A stretch of DNA of 64,000 nucleotides, taken from Pomacea canaliculata (Eukaryota > Mollusca > Gastropoda > Architaenioglossa > Ampullariidae). Positions 60,980 to 64,000 of this stretch are shown here, piece after piece. The first letter of the stretch is position 1. Each line of letters starts with the position of its first letter. The position numbers and the translations under genes are program-made. The DNA is taken from NCBI RefSeq assembly GCF_003073045.1, contig NC_037598.1, forward strand, positions 1,167,501 to 1,231,500. Direction: 5' to 3'. The notes under the pieces are model-generated. The model saw nothing but the letters and a program-made list of their open reading frames with translations, was not told the origin of the DNA and did no database searches.

Positions 60980-62894
60980 TGCATTCCTTATCGTTATTTA
61001 TTCTCCGATGTATCTCATTCTCTCTTATCATGATCGCCATTTATTCTAGATATTACTGAATTATAATCCGAAATCTTAATTTACTTCGTTTTTCAGAAAG
61101 GGTTTTAGTTTCGCAGAAAACTAACATGTGACAGTTGACTGTTGACAGGCTGTCTGGAACACCTAAAGGCTCTGGGTGGTCGCATGGGAGGTCTTCAGCT
61201 GGACTTTCAGTTAAGCTCAAGGTCTAGACCAAAGTTGAGAACGGTGACAAGACTTATTGCAAAGACCTTTCATGCAACCTGGTCCTGAAGTTGTCGGTTA
61301 TATTAATATATGACAGTCATGTCAGTCAAGTCAGTGATGTCAGTGATGTCAGTCATGTCAGTCATGTCAGTCACGTCAGTCACGTCAGTGATGTCGGTGA
61401 TGTCAGTGATGTCATGTCAGTCAAGTCAGTAATGTCAGTTATGTCAGTCATGTCAGTCATGTCAGTCATGTAAGTCATGTCAGTCAAGTCAGTCAAGTCA
61501 GTGATGTCAGTGATGTCAGTTATGCATTCCTTATCTTTATTTATTCTCCGCTGTATCTCCTTCTCTCTTATGATGATCGCCTTTTATTTTGGAAGTTACT
61601 GAATTATAATCCGAAATCTTAATTTACTTCGTTTTTCAGAAAGGGTTTTAGTTTCGCAGAAAACTAACGTGTGACAGTTGACTGTTGACAGGCTGTCTGG
61701 AACACCTAAAGGCTCTGGGTGGTCTCATGGGAGGTCTTCAGCTGCACTTTCAGTTAAGCCCAATGTCTAGACCAAACTTGAGAACGGTGACAAGACTTAT
61801 TGACCTTCGATGCAACCTAGTCCTGAAGTTGTCTGTTATATTTATATATGAGAGTTATGTCAGTGATGTCAGTGATGTCATTCATGTCAGTCATGCCAGT
61901 GATGTCAGTCATGTCAGTCATGTCAGGCATGTCAATCATGTCAGGCATGTCAGTCGTCAGTCATGTCAGTCATGTTAGTGATGTCAGTCAAGTTAGCCAT
62001 GTCAATCATGTCAGTCATGTCAGTCATGTCAGTCATGCCAGTGATGTCAGTCATGTCATTCATGTCAGTCATGCCAGTGATGTCAGTCATGTCAATCATG
62101 TCAGTCATGTCAGTCATGTCAGTCAAGTCAGTGATGTCAGTGATGTCAGTCAAGTCAGTCATGTCAGTCATGCCATGTCCGACGAAACTTGCAGGTATGG
62201 GACGCAACTCTTGAAGCTGAAGCCGCCCAGTGGGCCGGCGGTTGTCGTTTCGAGCATCAGATGAAAACCCGAGGCGAGAACCTGGCCTGGAACTCTCAGA
62301 TCGACAAACCAGAGACGGAGTTGATCGACATCGCAATGAAGCACTTTTATGACGAAAAACTCCGCTACAGCTACGGTCAAAGGTCATGTGGCTCATCCTC
62401 CGCCTGCCACTACACGCAGGTAAGTGGTCAGTCGGGTCTAGTCACCTGGCGCAGCTCTCTCTCACCTGTCACAGTTAGTAATTAGTAATACAAAAATGCC
62501 GCAGAGAAATGTAAATTTATTGATTCTCTGATTGCTTATCTATTTATATATCTCTCCAAGTTATGAATTTATTTTCCAAGCCTCATCAATAGGTTTAAAT
62601 AAATCTTTTGTAGGTTTCTTTGACTTTAGTGTTGCTTCTAACGTAAAAGTGACCTCAGTGAATTGAAAATTACATGTCTGTGTGTTTGTCTGTGTTTGTC
62701 TGTGTTTGTCTGTGTGTTTGTCTGTGTGTTTGTCTGTGTTTGTCTGTGTGTTTGTCTGTGTGTTTGTCTCTGTGTGTGTGTGTTCAGCTCGTGTGGGCCA
62801 AGACCCGGCGGGTGGGCTGTGCTTCCCGTCTGTGTACCCCTCTTGCCAACGCCTACAACAAGGCCTGGTACCTCGTCTGCTTCTACGACCCCAA
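60678..62894 (+). CDS. CAP-superfamily (SCP/TAPS) secreted protein
   Basis: Exons: 60678-60827 (signal SLFVLVTVVMAQSVIG, then the start of the domain with HNKYR), 62195-62419 and 62788-62894. All have consensus GT-AG sites with phases 0, 0 and 2. The CAP signatures are all visible: HNKYR, GENLAW, CHYTQLVWAKT and YLVCFYDPK, together with the His and Glu residues of the conserved cavity (CRFEH, GEN, FYDE, CHYTQ). Members are secreted Cys-rich proteins with varied roles (defence, reproduction, sterol or lipid binding). The role here is not determinable. About 142 residues are encoded up to the last clear exon. The usual C-terminal residues (GN... and final Cys) must come from further exons: either the candidate at 63,158 or beyond the window. 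Confidence 0.88.
60981..62175. repeat. Tandem duplication (about 543 bp) with TGTCAGTCA arrays in CAP intron
   Basis: GCATTCCTTATC..TTATTTATTCTCC begins at 60,981 and again at 61,524. Each unit has about 310 bp of unique sequence and then an array of (A/T)TGTCAGT(C/G) nonamers (about 61,310-61,522 and 61,850-62,175). The second array runs up to within 25 bp of the acceptor of the second CAP coding exon. The nonamer gives long MSVMSVM-like frames that are not genes. Confidence 0.92.
62665..62786. repeat. TGTCTGTGTTTG repeat forming the intron 3' end
   Basis: GTGTTTGTCTGTGTTTGTCTG repeats end directly at the TGTTCAG acceptor of the third CAP coding exon, supplying its pyrimidine-rich tract. 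Confidence 0.9.
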
Positions 62895-62911
62895 GTGAGT
62901 CCCTCCTGGCC

Positions 62912-63013
62912 CCGTATGCAAGAAACACCGTTAGCCAATCGTCGCGATAGAGCCTTTCGGTCCGAAAGCTATAGCAGCGATAGTCTCCCCACTAACGTGG
63001 TATGCAGGGGCAC
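62912..63013. mobile_element. Possible DNA-transposon remnant with inverted repeat in CAP intron
   Basis: GTATGCAAGAAACACCGTTAG at the left and CTAACGTGGTATGCAG at the right are partial inverted repeats, and CGCGATAG / GCGATAG recur inside. A TATAAATA lies at 63,056-63,063. The family is uncertain. Confidence 0.3.
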
Positions 63014-63157
63014 ACCGATAGAGCTCCACTAGCTTTCGGCGCGGGAAGGCAGTTCTATAAATAGAATCCGGGTAGGCCCGAATTTCATGCGCTACTGCGC
63101 ATGTGTTTGTTTTAAAAGTAGCGTTTACTTTTTCTCCCTGACGATGTCCTTTTGCAG

Positions 63158-63434
63158 AAAAACGGGAAACAAAACATATGCGACAAACAAAACAAAAACA
63201 AAAAAAAATTTGGAAAAAAAAATTGCGGCCAAGGTGTTGGCAAGCAGGGTGGCTGTTCTGTACCAGAAATAAAAGATAAATGGATCTACAAAAATAGACA
63301 AGGCTTCAAAAAAAAAAAACAAAAAACGAGGCAAATAAAATAGTTGGAGACAAGGGAATGCCACCACCTAAATATGAAGAGGCTGTTGCTGCGATCCTTG
63401 GCAATAACACCTACCCTGATCAGTGGTATTGGAG
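63158..63434 (+). CDS. Candidate further exon(s) of the CAP gene, frame broken at an A12 run
   Basis: A strong acceptor (ACTTTTTCTCCCTGACG..CTTTTGCAG, AG at 63,156-63,157) begins a frame in phase 2, as the preceding CAP exon requires: KNGKQNICDKQNK, then NCGQGVGKQGGC, then WIYKNRQGF. It stops at TAG (63,341-63,343). After the run of 12 A at 63,308-63,319 a shifted frame stays open through GDKGMPPPKYEEAVAAIL and NNTYPDQWYW to a consensus donor GTAAGT at 63,435. A 23-nt exon at 63,804-63,826 (acceptor CCAG, donor GTAAGC) continues in phase as EWSRFTG. This could be a Lys/Asn/Gly-rich C-terminal extension with a sequence error in the A run, or a separate gene or transposon product. Confidence 0.35.
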
Positions 63435-64000
63435 GTAAGTGAACATTAACTGGCTAAAAAAAGTATATGAAAACAGTAATGACAGAATAATTACTTATTT
63501 TTATTTATATTTTTATGAAATTATAATAGAAATGTGATTATGTTTTGCAAATCAGCTGGATGTAGGGAGGGGAGCAGTGAAACATATTGTATGCGTTGGA
63601 TGTTTAAATCACGCTTATAATTGTTAATATTACACGCTTTCATTCTTGGTAACTGGGGACACAGCACACAGGTTGAAATGGGTTGGTTTTAATCTTGCCT
63701 CAAATGCAACCATTATTTACTTTTCTTTTATTGTTTTATACATCAGCTATATGCTTGTTGATTAAATGAAGTACAATTTTTAAAACATGTTTTTTTATTC
63801 CAGTGAATGGTCCAGATTCACAGGAGGTAAGCAGGCTGAATGAATTCATGTTTTACGGTGGCTCTATTGTGAACTTTGCGCGCAGAATCTGTGTTCTGAA
63901 GTTTGTGTGCAACATGTTGCCATCTCAACAAGTAATACACAATATCTTAAAATTTACATAGTGACATTTATTTTACTCTCAAACAGTCACAATCACACAT

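Noticed and set aside
61130-61200. GACAG followed by GCTGTCTGGAACACC, looking like an acceptor and a CAP exon start
   Set aside because: Stop after four codons, present twice because of the tandem duplication, and the true exon starts at 62,195 with intact CAP motifs.
61848-62264. MSVMSVMSV frames on both strands
   Set aside because: Generated by the TGTCAGTCA nonamer array in a CAP intron.

Overview
The window looks like nuclear DNA of a metazoan, most likely a gastropod mollusc. It is AT-rich and repeat-laden, with spliced genes that have GT-AG introns, LINE, SINE and DNA-transposon remnants, and a group of short Ig-like type I membrane proteins of a kind I associate with gastropods. The species call is inference; no database was searched, and all families are assigned by eye.

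Layout. 1-15,100: a tandem segmental duplication (copy 1 about 1-6,869, copy 2 about 7,030-15,087). Each copy carries one minus-strand gene (A and B) for a signal peptide, one Ig-like ectodomain, a transmembrane helix and a very long acidic/lysine-rich cytoplasmic tail. 16,066-17,918: a third family member (C) with an in-frame stop. 18,409-23,508: a 5.1-kb (TCAC)n microsatellite. 23.5-35.9 kb: gene-poor, with minisatellites, a CpG-rich island, one short DNA transposon with perfect terminal inverted repeats, one tRNA-derived SINE and one orphan exon-like segment. 35,955-37,525 and 41,938-44,167: family members D and E, apparently intact. 46-55 kb: a nest of transposable elements (hAT-like MITEs, a 2.4-kb foldback element, a SINE with target-site duplications, dispersed repeats) surrounding an intronless 448-codon minus-strand ORF that I do not recognise. 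55.6-59 kb: more short tandem repeats. 60,023 to the right edge: a plus-strand CAP-superfamily (SCP/CRISP-type) secreted protein gene with a TATA promoter, running off the window.

Main theme. Genes A-E share one exon plan: a signal exon; a 114-117 nt exon with the Ig B-strand Cys; a 243-306 nt exon with the F-strand GxYTC; a transmembrane exon; and tail exon(s). Introns upstream of the transmembrane exon are nearly all phase 1, and the intron before the tail is phase 2. The ectodomain plan is constant while the tails range from about 15 residues to over 600. Two of the five members carry a visible disruption, and one tail ends in an ITIM-consensus motif that its twin has lost. This is the pattern expected of a fast-evolving receptor cluster (immune or self-recognition), although that function is inference only.
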